Counted from the stretch's first letter, positions 22,802 through 35,379 are shown. The stretch is DNA of 64,000 nucleotides from Poa pratensis (GCA_947311845.1 CAMZMU010000035.1:3853726-3917725); one strand, 5' to 3'. Made by a program: numbers and translations. Notes: generated by a model not told the origin, from the letters alone.

Positions 22802-22941
22802 GGCCCCGATTGGATAGCTGGATATTAGGCAATACGATAGGAATTTTTCACGGAGCAAGTGAGGTCACGCGAAAAAAACGGGTCGCGCGCAGGGTGGGAA
22901 TTTCTGGCCCGTAATTTCACACCCTGAATCCAAGCGGGCCC
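22802..22941. mobile_element. Tourist-like MITE (140 bp)
   Basis: Left end GGCCCCGATTGGAT and right end (reverse complement) GGGCCCGCTTGGAT form imperfect inverted repeats, 11 of 14 matching. Both sides are flanked by TTA (22799-22801, 22942-22944), the PIF/Harbinger target duplication. Confidence 0.82.
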
Positions 22942-23013
22942 TTAATGTTTGTCTTACAGAGATGGCTTTAGGAATCATTTCGTAAGCTCTCTGACTTGGA
23001 GCTGCTTGAGCTT

Positions 23014-23142
23014 AGGGTTTTTGTCCACATTCACATGCACACAATTATATCTAGATATTTCATGTATAGGTTCACTCACTTTAGTATGCATATAGACTAA
23101 ATGTGTAACATCTAAAACATATTATATTTAGGAATGGAGGGA
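23014..23142. mobile_element. Stowaway MITE, left end decayed
   Basis: Ends TTATATTTAGGAATGGAGGGAG then TA. Its interior (TTTTTGTCCACATTCACATG ... TGTAACATCTAAAAC) matches the reverse complement of the complete Stowaway at 27606-27747, but the left terminal repeat is no longer recognisable. Confidence 0.75.
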
Positions 23143-23499
23143 GTACTACACACGAAACACTGCGAAGTTACCCTACTCTACTGGTCGCGAGTACCACTTC
23201 TGTGACAACTTCAAAGACAGAGTACCCACAGCGGAAACCGACATATACGCAGTACGGCCATCAAAATCAAGATATCACCAGGCATAAAACTAACTCCAAC
23301 ACCTTCAGTCCCACGCAAGTAGCAGCCCCCACCAATGCCATGTGCCCACTTGTCCATTTGTCGTGCGCGAAAATAAACTTTTAGTTCAAGAAGTCATACT
23401 ATTTGCAACCAGACCAACTGTAAGTATGAGTCAGTATCATTTGTTTTTATTGAAGAGCCGGGTTTTTCTTCAGATAACTTAATTATAATCGTAATTCCA

Positions 23500-24480
23500 T
23501 TTGTCAGGTAGGTTCGCTCCAATTTTCATCGAAGGATCCACGGCGGCCACCAAGTACTCAGGTACACCTGTACGCTCGCGAGCAGAACACAGTACTGACA
23601 GCGAGAGATAAGGTATAAAAGTGGGATGGTTTGGACTTCCGCGACCAAAAAGTACGTGGAGTTGCAAAAAAATTGTCACGATCAAAGTGTAGGATCGACG
23701 GCACGCATGAGCACTATGCGCCGTCGTGATGAGTGAAAAACAATTAGTGAAACATCTCATTCGCTAACCAAACCAAATGGAGCAAAGCTTTTTGCTGGAA
23801 ACTTACTTAATTAATTAAGAACATGGTAGTAGTTTTGTCATGTAGGTTCATTACAATCTTGCATCCAAGGATGCACGGCGGCAAGCAAAGAGAAATGCTT
23901 CTGAATGAACGCGCGACGCTTGTGCACGCAGCGCTTGGGTGGGCCCACCCCCCACGTGATCTTCTTCCTCCTCTTTTCTTCTTCTCCCATCCCGCACGGA
24001 ACCTCCTCCGATTCAAACGACGCCAAGCCGAGACGGCGCCGGCGACGCCGTGAAAAAGGCGGCCGTCGAGGATGGACTTAATGGGGGTGCTCGCCGGCGA
24101 CGAGCACCGGTGTGCAGGGAGGGCTTAGAGGGATGGTCGGTGACAGCGGAGGCCGCGGTACGAGGAGGGCGGGGCGGCGAGGCGGTCACGAAAGCGCCGC
24201 CGGCCGCGGGTGACGGTTGTAGACGGTTCGACCAGCGTTGGCAACGGAGGTGTGACGGACTTCTTCCTGCGTGTGCGCAAGCTAGCCTTACCCGCAAGCA
24301 AAGTACACGCAGGTACACATGTACGCTCGCGAGCAGTGCACTGACAACGACAACGACAATAACAGATAGGGTATAAAACTAGGATTGTTAATTTGGACTT
24401 GGGAGACAAAAAAGCACTAAATGTTTTGTCACGATCAGCTGTGTAGGATCGACCGTGATACATCGATCGATGCTGCCGCC
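23500..24480 (+). repeat. Diverged intergenic module, repeated
   Basis: The block around 23555-23720 (GTACGCTCGCGAGCAG ... GGTATAAAA ... TTTGGACTT ... GTCACGATCA ... GTGTAGGATCGAC) recurs at 24310-24455 in the same order. The stretch at 23508-23550 (GTAGGTTCGCTCC ... GGATCCACGGCGGC) recurs at 23843-23882. At 24086-24108 an inverted repeat (GGTGCTCG / CGAGCACC) is present. No gene is recognised in the GC-rich part (23930-24280). Confidence 0.65.
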
Positions 24481-24689
24481 CACCCGGCCGATCGAGGTGA
24501 GCGCTAGGCGTGCATTGCAAGGAACGTACGTAATCCTCCTACGTAGTGTCCACGTGTGAGCGAAAAAAACTTTCATTTTGTTTGGGTTTGACAATACGGG
24601 AAGAGATTGATGCATGCAATTTAGCCGATCATTCCCAATAGTACTGTATATGTTGGCGCTTGTGGGTCTGGTAGCTAGCACTACAATAC

Positions 24690-26209
24690 CTTGACCTGAC
24701 CCTTCCTCCCCTGCGGCGGCCGACGCGGCCTCGCCTTCTTCTCTCCCGGACCCCCCTTCTCGCCTCTCCCCTCTCGCCGTCATCGGCGCAAGCCGCCGAG
24801 CGAGGCTTGGGCGGTGCCGGCGGCGGCAGATGTCTTTTACCCGCGCGCGAAGGAGGCCACGCGGGGCAGTTCTTCTCCGGCGGCGGTGCGGTTCAAGGAG
24901 ACGGCGGCCCGGCTCTGGCTGGGTAGTGGTCGTCCGGTGCGGTGGTGAGCTGCGGGTCAGCGCAGGTTGCGGGCGGCGGCGTGCTGGTGGCGGCGCCGGC
25001 TGAGCCCAGCAACCCAGATCTGGGCCCGTCGGGCCCAATCTGGGTCAGGGCGGGCTGGCCTGCCTTGCCACACATTCTCCAGACGGCGGCTAGAAAGACG
25101 GTGCAGGGGCAGTGGCGACTGCGGCCGTGCCTGTTGCAGCGTGGCGGTGGGCTTTACGGGCCCGATCTGGGCCCGGCCGGACCCTATTGGGACTGGTGTG
25201 CCTTCGATGGGCGGCTTTACGGGCCCGCTGGGCCCGACCGGACCTAACGGGGGCTGGTGTGCTCTGCTGCCGCGCCCGGTCGACTACCGCCCTTGGCGGT
25301 GGAGGCAGTTCCTTCCCGCGCGGTTGCGGTACTGTTGACCCCGGCACAAGTTATTCCTCGCCTCCGTATTGTGGACCTAATGACGGCTACTACGGTGGGA
25401 CGGCGATGGCAGCTTCGTAGCCGTGGTGGCGCATGTTGGTGGGTGGTTAGTCTGGGGGTGTCGAGGACTCTTCTTTACGGGGCTCTTGGGCTACGGATCG
25501 TCTAGAGGTTGTGGTTAGGGTTTTTCGGGAGAAATCCTTGTCGGCTCATCCGACACCGACGCGGTGCCGCCTCCGGGGGCATCATCCCTTCCTGAAGGGC
25601 GTCCTGGCTACCCTTCGTCCTCTTCCCTCTGTGTGTCGGGGGAAACTCTAGGACCAGTGTGCTGGCCCGGGCAGCAGCGTGCGCTTCCCTTCTTGAACGT
25701 GCTGCTTGGTACTCGACTATTGAGAGATAGGAGCGTGGTGGTACTTCTTCGGAGAGGGCGCAGCGGTTGCGGGTCATTGTTGCTTTGTCGATCCAGCTTT
25801 GTCTATGTTTTGTTTTCATCTTTTCTCTTCTTTGGGTGTGTGTTTGCTGCTGCCCCAGTATTTCGTTCTTTGGGTGTGTGTTTGCTGCTGCCCCAGTATT
25901 TCGTTCGTTTCGTGTCTCTTGTTGGTTATATCGGGTGGTTGCTATATTAATATAGCGGGGATACGGCCTATTTCGTCGATGTTGGCGCTTGTATGATGTT
26001 TCCCTCCAGGAGGGGTCGCTGTTCGGGGACCTGTTATGCAATGAGAAGTGTTGTTAATGGTGGTTCGTTCCTGCTGTTGCAACTGGTTTGCTCGATTTGT
26101 TACTTTTTTTTGTGTCCTTTTGAAGGTGTGCATTCTCGGCTAGTTTTTGACATCACATGTTTTATGCCAAGTGTAATTGGTATCTTATAATCCATTTGTC
26201 GGAAAAAAA
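24690..26209 (+). mobile_element. GC-rich unit ending in an A run, possible non-autonomous retroposon
   Basis: GC-rich from 24690 to 25450 (repeated GGGCCCGATCTGGGCCCG-like and GCCCGACCGGACC phrases), turning T-rich at 25780-26200 and ending GTCGGAAAAAAAT. This bipartite composition and 3' A run resemble non-LTR retroposons. Several long overlapping frames in both strands reflect composition only. No protein domain and no target duplication was found. Confidence 0.4.
25828..25903 (+). repeat. 38-bp perfect tandem duplication
   Basis: The unit starting TTCTTTGGGTGTGTG and ending CCCCAGTATTTCG occurs twice head to tail (25828-25865, 25866-25903). Confidence 0.95.
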
Positions 26210-26240
26210 TCTCTACTATATAATATGGCCTGAGGTGATG
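26210..26240 (+). mobile_element. Candidate Helitron 5' terminus (no partner 3' end found)
   Basis: TCTCTACTATATAATATGG preceded by A fits the Helitron start consensus. No CTAG with an upstream hairpin was found on the plus strand downstream, so the element is either truncated or this is a chance match. Confidence 0.4.
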
Positions 26241-27009
26241 GTTGGTACGTTTTTTATATTTCGATTTTACCCCTGTGTGTTATGAGATTTAACGGTACTG
26301 CCACCGCCAAGTGCAACCGTACCGGTTCGGTGTGAAGAAAAAGAATCCACCGATCAACCCGATCTGTGGTACGTCGCCACACTCCCACAGTCCACGCCAC
26401 CCACTTTATCCACTCAGCGTTTCCCAATCAGCTAGGCCCGACGGCGCCGGCCATGGCGTCCTCGGCCGCCGCCGTCCCCGCCGCTCGCTGGTCTGGGGCT
26501 ACCCGGAACTGAGCACGGGAGAAGACGAGAAGGAGGAGCAAGCGAGCGAGAGAGGAGGGAGATCGAGGAGCACGCGGCGGTTGAGGATCTCTTCCGGCGA
26601 TCTGGAGAGCGGCCGAGGACGGCGAACTCGGGGCAGTCACGTGCGTGCGCGCTGCACCCGATGAACTCGGCCTCCTTTATCCTCGAGTCCCCGGCGTACG
26701 GCCCCACCACGATGTACGGCTCCACCCCCGGCGGGAAGAACAGCTATGTGTTAACGGATACCCTAGGCTGGACGAGCGGCCTGGAGTTTTTGTGACGGGT
26801 TCGCACCGGCGTCGGGGACACATCGCCGCTGGCCGCTGGGCCAGCGGCCCCAGCTGCCGCGGCGTGCGCTGAGAGGGTTCGGCGGACCAGGAGGGGGACG
26901 CGTGAGGGCGTTAGGGCAGGAAGAGGCGGGGCCAGAGGAGCATAGCAGCGGCGGCGCGTGCGGGATGCTCGCTGGAGGCAGTACGCATAGCACGACTGGG
27001 CGCCTACCT
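26241..27009. other. GC-rich intergenic block with a short open frame
   Basis: Contains a clean 44-codon plus-strand frame, 26661-26795 (starts MNSASFILESPAYG, ends TSGLEFL-stop), with no recognised similarity. The long minus-strand frames overlapping it look compositional. Possibly a captured gene piece if 26210 is a true Helitron end. Confidence 0.35.
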
Positions 27010-27605
27010 ACTGGCTAGTGCTACTTGTCTCAGGTCACGACCTGGTACGGTCACGTACCTGAATCTGGATGCATGGACGGAAAGATCGATTTGTGTTTGA
27101 ATGGAACATGATAATGTGGACCTCCACGTGAAACGGTTCAATTCAATATCTTCTCGATTTAAACACGCGCGACTAGGCACGAGTGGATGCTGCACTAGAG
27201 CATTGCCTGCCGGTCCCAAAATTCGTGGGCTGCCATTTTTGGCTAAATTTTGCAAAATGAAATCCAAAACCGACACGCCAAAAAGTCGTTATTCAGCGTG
27301 AAGAAAATGTACATATATACAGACAAGAGGTGGTACGTTTGCATCAATCGTTATCATATCCTTGTCGGCACAAGAACAAGTGGACGTACGGGACAAGGCT
27401 TGCAGCTGGTCATCACTCATCAGGCAGCAGCTTTCTTTCTCGATCTCTCACCGCGTGTAGACTCGAGCTCCAGTTCGACCACCGGCTGACAGTGGGCCAG
27501 TGGCACGTACGCACCTAGTACAAGTTAGTGCCGGTTGGTACGACCAAAGTATGTTGGTGCTAACGAAAGCTTCCAAGACATTAGGGTCGTCCTCCTACAT
27601 ACATA

Positions 27606-27747
27606 CCCCCTCCGTTCCTAAATATAAGATGTTTTAGCTGTTACACATGTTGTTTACAAGTGAGTAAAGCTACACATGAAATATGTCTAGATACACTTGT
27701 GTGCATGTGAATATGGACAAAAGCTAAAACATTGGGAACGGAGGGAG
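27606..27747. mobile_element. Stowaway MITE (142 bp)
   Basis: Terminal repeats CCCCCTCCGTTCCTAAAT and (reverse complement) CTCCCTCCGTTCCCAAT, with inner TGTTTTAGCT arms. Flanked by TA at 27604-27605 and 27748-27749. Confidence 0.9.
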
Positions 27748-28984
27748 TACCTCTTACCATGTTTTGTTTGATCAGAAATTCAGAAGTACTAATAGGCAGA
27801 CAGACGCGTCCACTTCAGCACACGCGGCACCGTGTTGAATTTTCGGCCGCAAGAACACTTGCTACTATCAACCTGTCCATTCTGGTGATACTATTACAAC
27901 GTGCATGAAGCATTTCCAGTCTCGGTCTTCAAGACTTCGATCAACGTAACAGCCCAATAAGCCGTACGAAAACAAGATCAGCAGCTACCGTAATCACATC
28001 AAGCTCCTGCATGCCGTGAACTAATCAGTAACGAGTTAAATTACCTGGAGTATATACAGAGACATGTTAGTCAGTCTTGTTGAACATTGAATTGATTTGA
28101 ATTAAATTGAACTGAACTGAAAGTCGGTCTTGGAACGAAATGGTTCTGGCGCTTCGGTCGGCAACGAGGAAATTGACGTTCGGCTTCATGTCCTCAGCCG
28201 GGTTGGGCTTGATCTGGGCCACCTAACCCGGCCTTCTTTTGCATGCCTTACCCAAAGACGGTCACATCGCAACTTTAGTCACAACCTAGTACGGTCTCGT
28301 ACCCGGGATCAACGCAAAGATGTATGCATGTTTGAATCGACAAGTACGTCCCGGCCCGGATCATTCCCGGAGTCGCAAAATTCTTTCTTGGACCCGCTGG
28401 ACCGACCACCGCGCAGACTTGCCCAAAGACGACGGAAGAATCAAATCTAGACGCGCAACGCCGGCAAGCGCGAACTTCCCACTCCCACAGATGGATCAAC
28501 GACCGGCAGATCTAACCCGAACAGCCACCATCTATGGAGATGATATCTGCATCAATCGATCATTGTTGTATATCCTTGTCAGAACAGGACATGGCACGCA
28601 GGTAGCGAATCTTCTTCATCAGGTAGCTGCAGCTTTCTTCATCGATCACCGCGTGTAGACTTGAGATCAAGTTCGACCACCGGCCTTGAGAGGATTCATC
28701 AGTTTATCCTCTTGTTTCATCCGACGCCGAGACGCACACGTACCGTGTTGAATTTTGAGCCGCGAGAACCCGTAATGCGATGCGACCTCTAGGAATTAAC
28801 GGATCAATCTGCCCATTCTGGTGATACTACTACGACGTGCATGCATGCAGCATTTGCGGCTGGATGCATGCAGCTCGCCCCTATATATCAGTCTTCGAGA
28901 CTTCGATCATTATCGCGATATGTATGCCCAATAAGATCAACGGCCCAATCACAATCAGCTCCTGCGACCAGTCCGATTTCGTCC

Positions 28985-29389
28985 ACATTTGAATAAGTGG
29001 AAGCCAATTAATTCGGAACAGAGTGAGTACATATCATCATTCAACTTGCGTCAACGCGCCAGTCTGTTGCAAATAAGTTTGGCAATTGATTGGCTACGGA
29101 GAATTCCATCCCAATACAAAAATCATATTCTTATGGGAGCGGCAGCATTAAGTTGGTCATTATGGCTACGCAGAAACGATGTCATTTTTTTATAAAAGGA
29201 ATATTTTTTATATGATATAAGACAGGCTGTAATATAATGTAAGTTTAGGGAGATATACAAGAGACAAGCATACGAATAGCGCTCGTACATAACTTCTTCT
29301 TATGTGTTTTTTGAGTAGTGCTTATCTAGTAGGTGTCCAATCCGTTTCGAGCATTGACATGATATTTCACCCTCCTAGATAAAAAAATA
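28985..29389 (+). mobile_element. LINE 3' fragment (zf-RVT region)
   Basis: The frame 28989-29195 encodes a piece typical of the C-terminal zf-RVT region of plant LINE reverse transcriptases (AALSWSLWLRRNDVIF). It is followed by degenerate sequence and an A-rich end (TAGATAAAAAAATAG, about 29380). The rest of the element is missing. Confidence 0.65.
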
Positions 29390-31255
29390 GGGGCGGAAAA
29401 ATGTCCCGACGACATGTTAGATGGGCTCCTGAGCTATCCAGGGCATAGAAACAAGGGGGGAGCTGCGTCGAGTATTCCTTAGAGCTGTAGTAAGCAATCA
29501 GGTTGTGCCATGTCTTTGATGAAATTAATGCATGGTACGTAAAAAGGAGTAGAGTTCAAGAGCTGTATTGGCAACGAGGGATAATTGAGGTACAAGAGTA
29601 AGATGGTTTGGACTTGCCAATTGCCAATTACAGGCATGCATAGACGCGCCTAGTTGCATGGCTCCACAAAGCGCTAATCATTGTCAAAAGGTCGTTATTC
29701 AGAGTGAAGAAAAAAGGGCGTACGTAGAAACAGGCCGAAGGTGATATCTGCATCAGTCATAATTCTTGTCGGAACAAGGCCAAGTGGGATGGTTTGATCA
29801 GAATCACCGTGTTGAATTTTCTGCCACAGCAACACGTACCGATCCAGCTCGACTGCGACCACTAGGTATTCATGGATTAAACTGCACATTCTGGTGTGCA
29901 TGAATGTGACTTGTCGCTGATAGTTGAATTGGACGTTGATCTTGCTAGAAGGTGATAGCTCTGGCCCAATTATTTTTATTTTCAAGCGAAACTTTTATTT
30001 TTGTTAAAAATTATTATTATAAGTATAATTCGCGTACTTTCTTACTTCATGAGAAGATTTACCTATTACTTCAGCGTACTCCGAAAAACTCTACAGCAAA
30101 GAAAACAAATAGTGCGGCAGCGCTTGATTTGCCCGGGATGAGCCTGATCTGAACCATCGCTGTAGGATATTGGTTTGGCCCACTATAGCCAGCGTGCTGA
30201 GCCGCGGTCGGGCAAGTCCTATTTGCCGCCAGCTGCGGCGAGGGAGGCTCGCGCCGCACACCCCGTCGCCGCAATGGGCCGGCCTAATTGTGCGTTTGAG
30301 TTTTTCCCTCTTATTTCATTTTCTCTCTCTCTTTTTAGTTGCTGTTTTCTTCTCTTTTTTGTTCGTTTTATTTTTTCTGTTTTTTATTTTAAATTTTAGT
30401 TTGTAGTGTTTTTTACATTGTATAAAATATTCAGATCTGAAAACTATTCGGTTTTTAAAATGCTCAAATTTAAAAATTGAATAGTTCTTTAAAAATATTC
30501 ATATTTGAAAATGTTAACCATCGCCATCAGGCGGCATGCAGCTCTCTCCATCGATTCCTTGATCACCACCGCGTCTACACTTTACCTCAATTCCGATCCC
30601 GTGAGCCGGGAACACAACCTAGCTAGCTACGTACTCAGCTAGAGCTTCTGACGATCACCGGTTTACGTCTGTCGTTTGATCAGAACTGCTAAAGGCAGAC
30701 GTGTTCCATATCGCGAGTCGCGCACCGACCACCCTCCAGTGCATCAGTTATTCAGTTTCATGTAGATGCAGCTAGTACAGTAAATACGAGAGCTCCGGTC
30801 AAATGTAGGTCCACATTCTCGATAACATCCACCACCATAAGGGAAACACAGTGTCCTTTGACATGGAAACGAAAAGCAATTCTGACATGCATCAACAAAT
30901 TATCTGAAGAAAACCAACGGCAACATGGCCTCACAGCACAGCCCACAGCTTTGCCGGGATCGGAAAATTCCAGCAAAACTACGATGAACTGAGGGTGTAG
31001 AAACATCATTAAAACCCTGTGTGTAACAAAACATCATGTGCTGAGAATGGTACAAACACCTGGACAACTGGTGATTTCACAGCGCCAACTAGAGGAACAA
31101 AGCTAAGTAAGAAGCATATTATTTCCCAACTAGCAGACTGAAACACTGACACATTTGCTGCTACTCGACAGCCGGCTTTTGAGCAGAATAAACAACAGAT
31201 CGGTTAAAAGAACCCTACTACAATTCACAGCGCTACCGATATGGCAGGTTTCAGA

Positions 31256-34198
31256 TCAGTCCTTCTTGAGGATATCTTCCGGCTCGCGGAGGGTGCCAAA
31301 CATCCAGTCCATCCAGACAGTGTAGTGGCCGTAGTTGTGCTGGTACGTCGTGTGGTGGATGGTGTGGTAGCCAGCGCCCATGACCGGCCATACCTTGCCG
31401 TGGATGCAGTCATGGATGTTGCTCGTCCAGACGACTTCCAGGAACATGAGGGCCGTGTGGGTCCGGAAGTGTGTCGGGACGAAAAAAAGAGCAAACACGT
31501 GCGGTATGGCTTGTAAAACCCCGTCAATTGGATGGAATGCTAGTCCTGAAAGGAACAGAATGCAATAATTAGAGCAATGAATTCTTTCAAACATTTCACA
31601 TCGACAAGAAATAGATGAACACACATATCGGTTGTGCCATTTATCTAGAATTCTAGCTCATAACTGTTACAGTGAATTTATACATCTAGCATGGTAAACA
31701 AATAAAAGAGATATTTGCAATACTCAGATACCTCAAAAAGAACTTACCCGCGAATGGTGATAGGGTATTCTCCTTGTTGTATATGTGGTGGGTTGCATGT
31801 AGGTACTTATATAATGGTTTTATGTCATGCAACTCTCTGTGCATCCAGTAAATCCAGAACTCCACAAATATGAGATATAAAGCCATATAGACAATATACA
31901 TTGGCCAACCAACTTCGCTGATATGAAAGTAACACCGTGTCCATCCACTCTCGATCATGTGCTCAGATACGACTGGAAGAGCACAGTAGACAACCATGGC
32001 CTTTGATGCAACAATTATCTGCTTCTTCATAGCTTCTATTGAAGGGATAGAATCTGCATCAACAGCCATAAGGTTACAGTGTCATCTTCTATAAAGTCTT
32101 GTCAAATATTGCCTAGGTACACAAGGTTCTAAAGTTGCAATTAATGTATATGCCAATCAGGCTAAAAGCTCTACCTACTGGTCAACTGGACTTGAAAAGT
32201 ATGAAAAACTGGCCATATGAAAAATAATCATATTGCAAACTAGTTTGCAATATATATAGTTTTTGCTAGCATATTATGATAACATCCATAGTCCGTCTTG
32301 TATTGGAGAATATGAACGGTAAAAAACAACTTATATTTGAGAACAGAGGGAAGAATAGACAGTGTTGCTATCTATTTAGACCAGCTGCCAGAAATTACAA
32401 GGCTAAGAGTCACAAAGGTATAAATAAAGATGCAAAGTTTATAGATAATCTGTATGCCAAACACATTTAAACCAATATCTATAGCAGACTGACCACATGA
32501 TAATTTGGTTCTGGAAAATGTCCTACAAGGAAAAAGATGATGACAGTGGAAAATGTTGAGATGGCAATCTAAACCATATTTTACATCCAAAGCGCATCAC
32601 ACTTAATCACATCAAATACTTTTTTGTGTGCACAGCATAAGTATCATGCAGCAACGTGGAATTCAATTTCCAAAGAAGTATGAAATCTAGCTGGACAGGT
32701 TCCATTCCAGTTGTCTACTTGACAAAACCATGTTTGGTCCCACAGAAATGCAAGTCTCAGCAGCCACAAATATACAATAAAGAAGATAGGCATGTCCTCC
32801 CCTTTTATTTATGGACTGTTTTCTCAGGAGAGCCATCCCACCTTTTATTAGATGTGAATTCAATGACAGCAATTTAGTTGCGTGGTCCAGAATGCAAGTG
32901 AACTCAAAATATCATGCAATCTGTTCATCCATCTAGACACAGGCCATTGAATCGATATCTACGAGATAGGTCCCCTATCTATTACTATTTCCTAAACAAC
33001 AAGTTGCGCAACATCAACATATCGAAGATTGTAAGGTCCTGGACATTATAAGAAAATACCAGGACAAGCAATAAAATAATGGTACCTATAGTATCTGAGC
33101 ACAATCAAACAGGAATATTGACAAGTTGGCAGAGGCATATCCAACTGTGAATGAGCTAAGAAGCCGGCGAAATAATGGACTAAATTATGCAAGCTTACCT
33201 GGCAGGGCATTAGAAAAAGGCCCCAAAACTGTTAGTGGACTAAGTACATGAGTAACGTGCAAGCTCTCTTTTTCTATTCATCAAGCTTAACTGGTGATCA
33301 TGCCAAGAACATGACGAGATCGACAAAACTGTAGATAATAATATTAAATGGTCCACCAGTTCAAAGGCAGAGTTTCAGAGCAGCTCGATGCTACACACCC
33401 CAACCAAGCGGTAGAAGAATACACGATTTGGTAGATACCGATCTCAATCGAGCAACAAGCTGCCTAGTACTTCAGACAATAGCAGGATGTGCTCATGCAT
33501 GTGCACACTACACTGGTCCATCGATTGCAATATGTCCTATGCATCGCAGTGTCTACTCAGGTGTTTTCTGACCATCGGCTAACCTGAATCCCAAGCCCAC
33601 AACATCGCCCAATCAACCAACCAAACTGAACCCGACTCTAGAGCCCTGATGCACGCTAGTAAATGACACTCCAAAATCTAGCGTGCGTGGCTAATTGGGA
33701 TCGAAAGGCGGCGGCTTAAACCTCTCACGGTCATTCCCCATCAGCCATCACAACAGGACCACTGGAACCCAAACCCAAATCTTTCTGGCGAAACAGCGAC
33801 CCTCGGCTGCAATTTGTGGCTCTACCGATTCAATTCAAACTCGGGCTCACTTCGATTTCGCGAGCCCTTGGTCTGAAACGAAGGCACCCCCAAATCCCCA
33901 CTAGCTAAATTCTCGGGGAGAAGAGAACGGAAACAGCATTGGGAGGAAGAAAGGAGGGACCTTTGGGGATGTAGGCGTGGCGCTTCCAGTAGTAGATGAC
34001 GAAGCACCAGAGGAACCCCGTGACGAAGTAGAGGATGTAGCCGCCGACGGTGTTGCGCAGCCAGGAGCGCATCGGGTGCGGCAGGCCCCGCCACCAGTCG
34101 CCCGGCACGAGCGCGCCGAGGAGGATCTCGTTGTACCAGTCCGTCTCCTCCAGGAACAGGTTCCCGCCGCTGTGTGCCGCCGCCGCCGCCGCCGCCAT
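31256..34198 (-). CDS. STE1: Delta7-sterol C5(6)-desaturase
   Basis: ER-membrane di-iron enzyme that introduces the C5 double bond into delta7-sterols in phytosterol and brassinosteroid biosynthesis (Arabidopsis STE1/DWF7). Three exons: 33961-34198, 31748-32053 and 31256-31545, with GT-AG borders and an unusually long first intron (1.9 kb). The joined frame is 834 nt, or 277 residues, close to Arabidopsis STE1. All three histidine boxes of the fatty-acid hydroxylase superfamily are intact: HRELH (~151), HATHH (~165) and HTIHH (~242), the last within [19 protein letters not shown]. Hydrophobic segments lie at ~50-70 and between boxes. The start ATG follows a GCC-rich leader and encodes a poly-Ala run. 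It is the only multi-exon gene here that reads without lesions. Its upstream region is only about 150 bp before a duplicated transposon-bearing unit. Confidence 0.95.
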
Positions 34199-34899
34199 TG
34201 CCGGCAGCCGTGGGTGGTGTGTGTTTGGGGGTGGAGAGAGGGACAGAGTAGGGGGTCGGCCGGTCGGGATTGGGGGTTTAAAAGGTGGGAGGGTTTGTGC
34301 GATCTGTTTGCGGTGCGCTGGTGGCCTGGTGCACGTGCCAGGGCTACTGGTGACTCCTATTTCGATTTTATTTTAGGGGTCGAGATTTTCGTGGTATTAT
34401 TGCCGAAAAAAGAGCATGACCCAGGGCCGGCAGCTGGGATGGTGCTCGATCTATGCTACTACGAGCATCCATCCGTTGGGCAAACTTGTTAGGTGTCCAT
34501 TCGGTTTCGAGATGGAAGGTAGCCAATATTTGGTACTAACTAGACGAAACATATCTATCAGTACCTCTGAGCCACAATACGATGTGGTTTTCGACTTTTC
34601 GTTACCTGAAAGAATGAAAATGGCATGCACAAAAGAAAATTCGGGGCGTTGAGAAATCCAATTCGCCTCCACCATCGTCGACCCTGTCGGTTCCTCGTCA
34701 GTGGCGGTTTATCCACCGAGATGTCGAGGAACTCCGCACCATTTGTTTGGTGCGTGGTTTAGATCTTTTACGCTAGTTCTGTGCATTCTTAATGACACTG
34801 TATCGATGGTGGAAGCTTGCGTTGTGTGATAAATCTCTCTTGCGGAGGTGAGCTGGTGGTTGATTTCCCCCGTCTTTGGATGTTGGTGTGTGTTACGTT

Positions 34900-35160
34900 T
34901 CTCGATGAATGACGATAATGATGCCTCAAATGTTATGAGATGGAATGTTAGAGCTATTAACTGTCTGGATCGTCTAGACACAATCCACTCCACCATTGCT
35001 CTGTCAACCTGCCACGTATAGTTTGCTTGCACGAACCCTAGCTCGAAGATGTTGAACCTTTCACGACGGCTTAGGTAGGCGGCCATTGCCAGTCAAGGTT
35101 CGCCACAAGACCAATGGTCAATAGTAGAGGTGGAGTCCTACTTTCTTGGGATGAAAATTG
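34900..35160 (+). mobile_element. LINE endonuclease fragment in copy 1
   Basis: Encodes the start of an apurinic-type LINE endonuclease (MRWNVRAINCLDRLDTIH, where the consensus is WNVRGLN), soon broken by frameshifts. Repeated at 45808 in copy 2. Confidence 0.7.
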
Positions 35161-35379
35161 ATGAGTGCAATTTGCTACATGTTTTACTAAGTGGTTTACG
35201 TACGTAGACGTAGTGTTTTTATGTTTTTACCGCGCACGCGCGCACCTATTTGCTGATATCACCAGGATCCTAGAAATAAAGAGGAATAAATTTAAACTAA
35301 GAAAAGTGCTAATTTCTGGACAAGCATGTTGATTGAGAGTAATAATTATCTTTCATACTTGAAGCCACACACATGTGAG

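Larger units (their letters stand above)
27010..30740 (+). repeat. Array of diverged ~0.9-1.1-kb intergenic modules
   Basis: A set of landmarks recurs in the same order: GTTATTCAG(C/A)GTGAAGAAAA at 27287 and 29695; GCATCAATCG... ATCCTTGTCGG near 27340 and 28550; CACCGCGTGTAGACT near 27450 and 28650; CCGTGTTGAAT at 27830, 28743 and 29807; CATTCTGGTG at 27878, 28815 and 29889; CTTCAAGACTTCGATC near 27927 and 28898. A fourth, poorer copy lies at 30520-30740. No protein-coding potential. Copies are diverged and partly deleted; one is interrupted by LINE sequence. Confidence 0.7.

Noticed and set aside
24388..25505. Several 60-216-codon overlapping frames in the GC-rich unit
   Set aside because: Open in many frames on both strands because of base composition; no recognisable domain.
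25799..25996. Hydrophobic repeated frame (FVVCVCCCPS-like) as a membrane protein
   Set aside because: Product of a 38-bp T/G-rich tandem repeat; other frames equally open.
27014..29654. CTAGT occurrences as possible 3' end for the Helitron-like start at 26210
   Set aside because: None has a GC hairpin 10-12 bases upstream.
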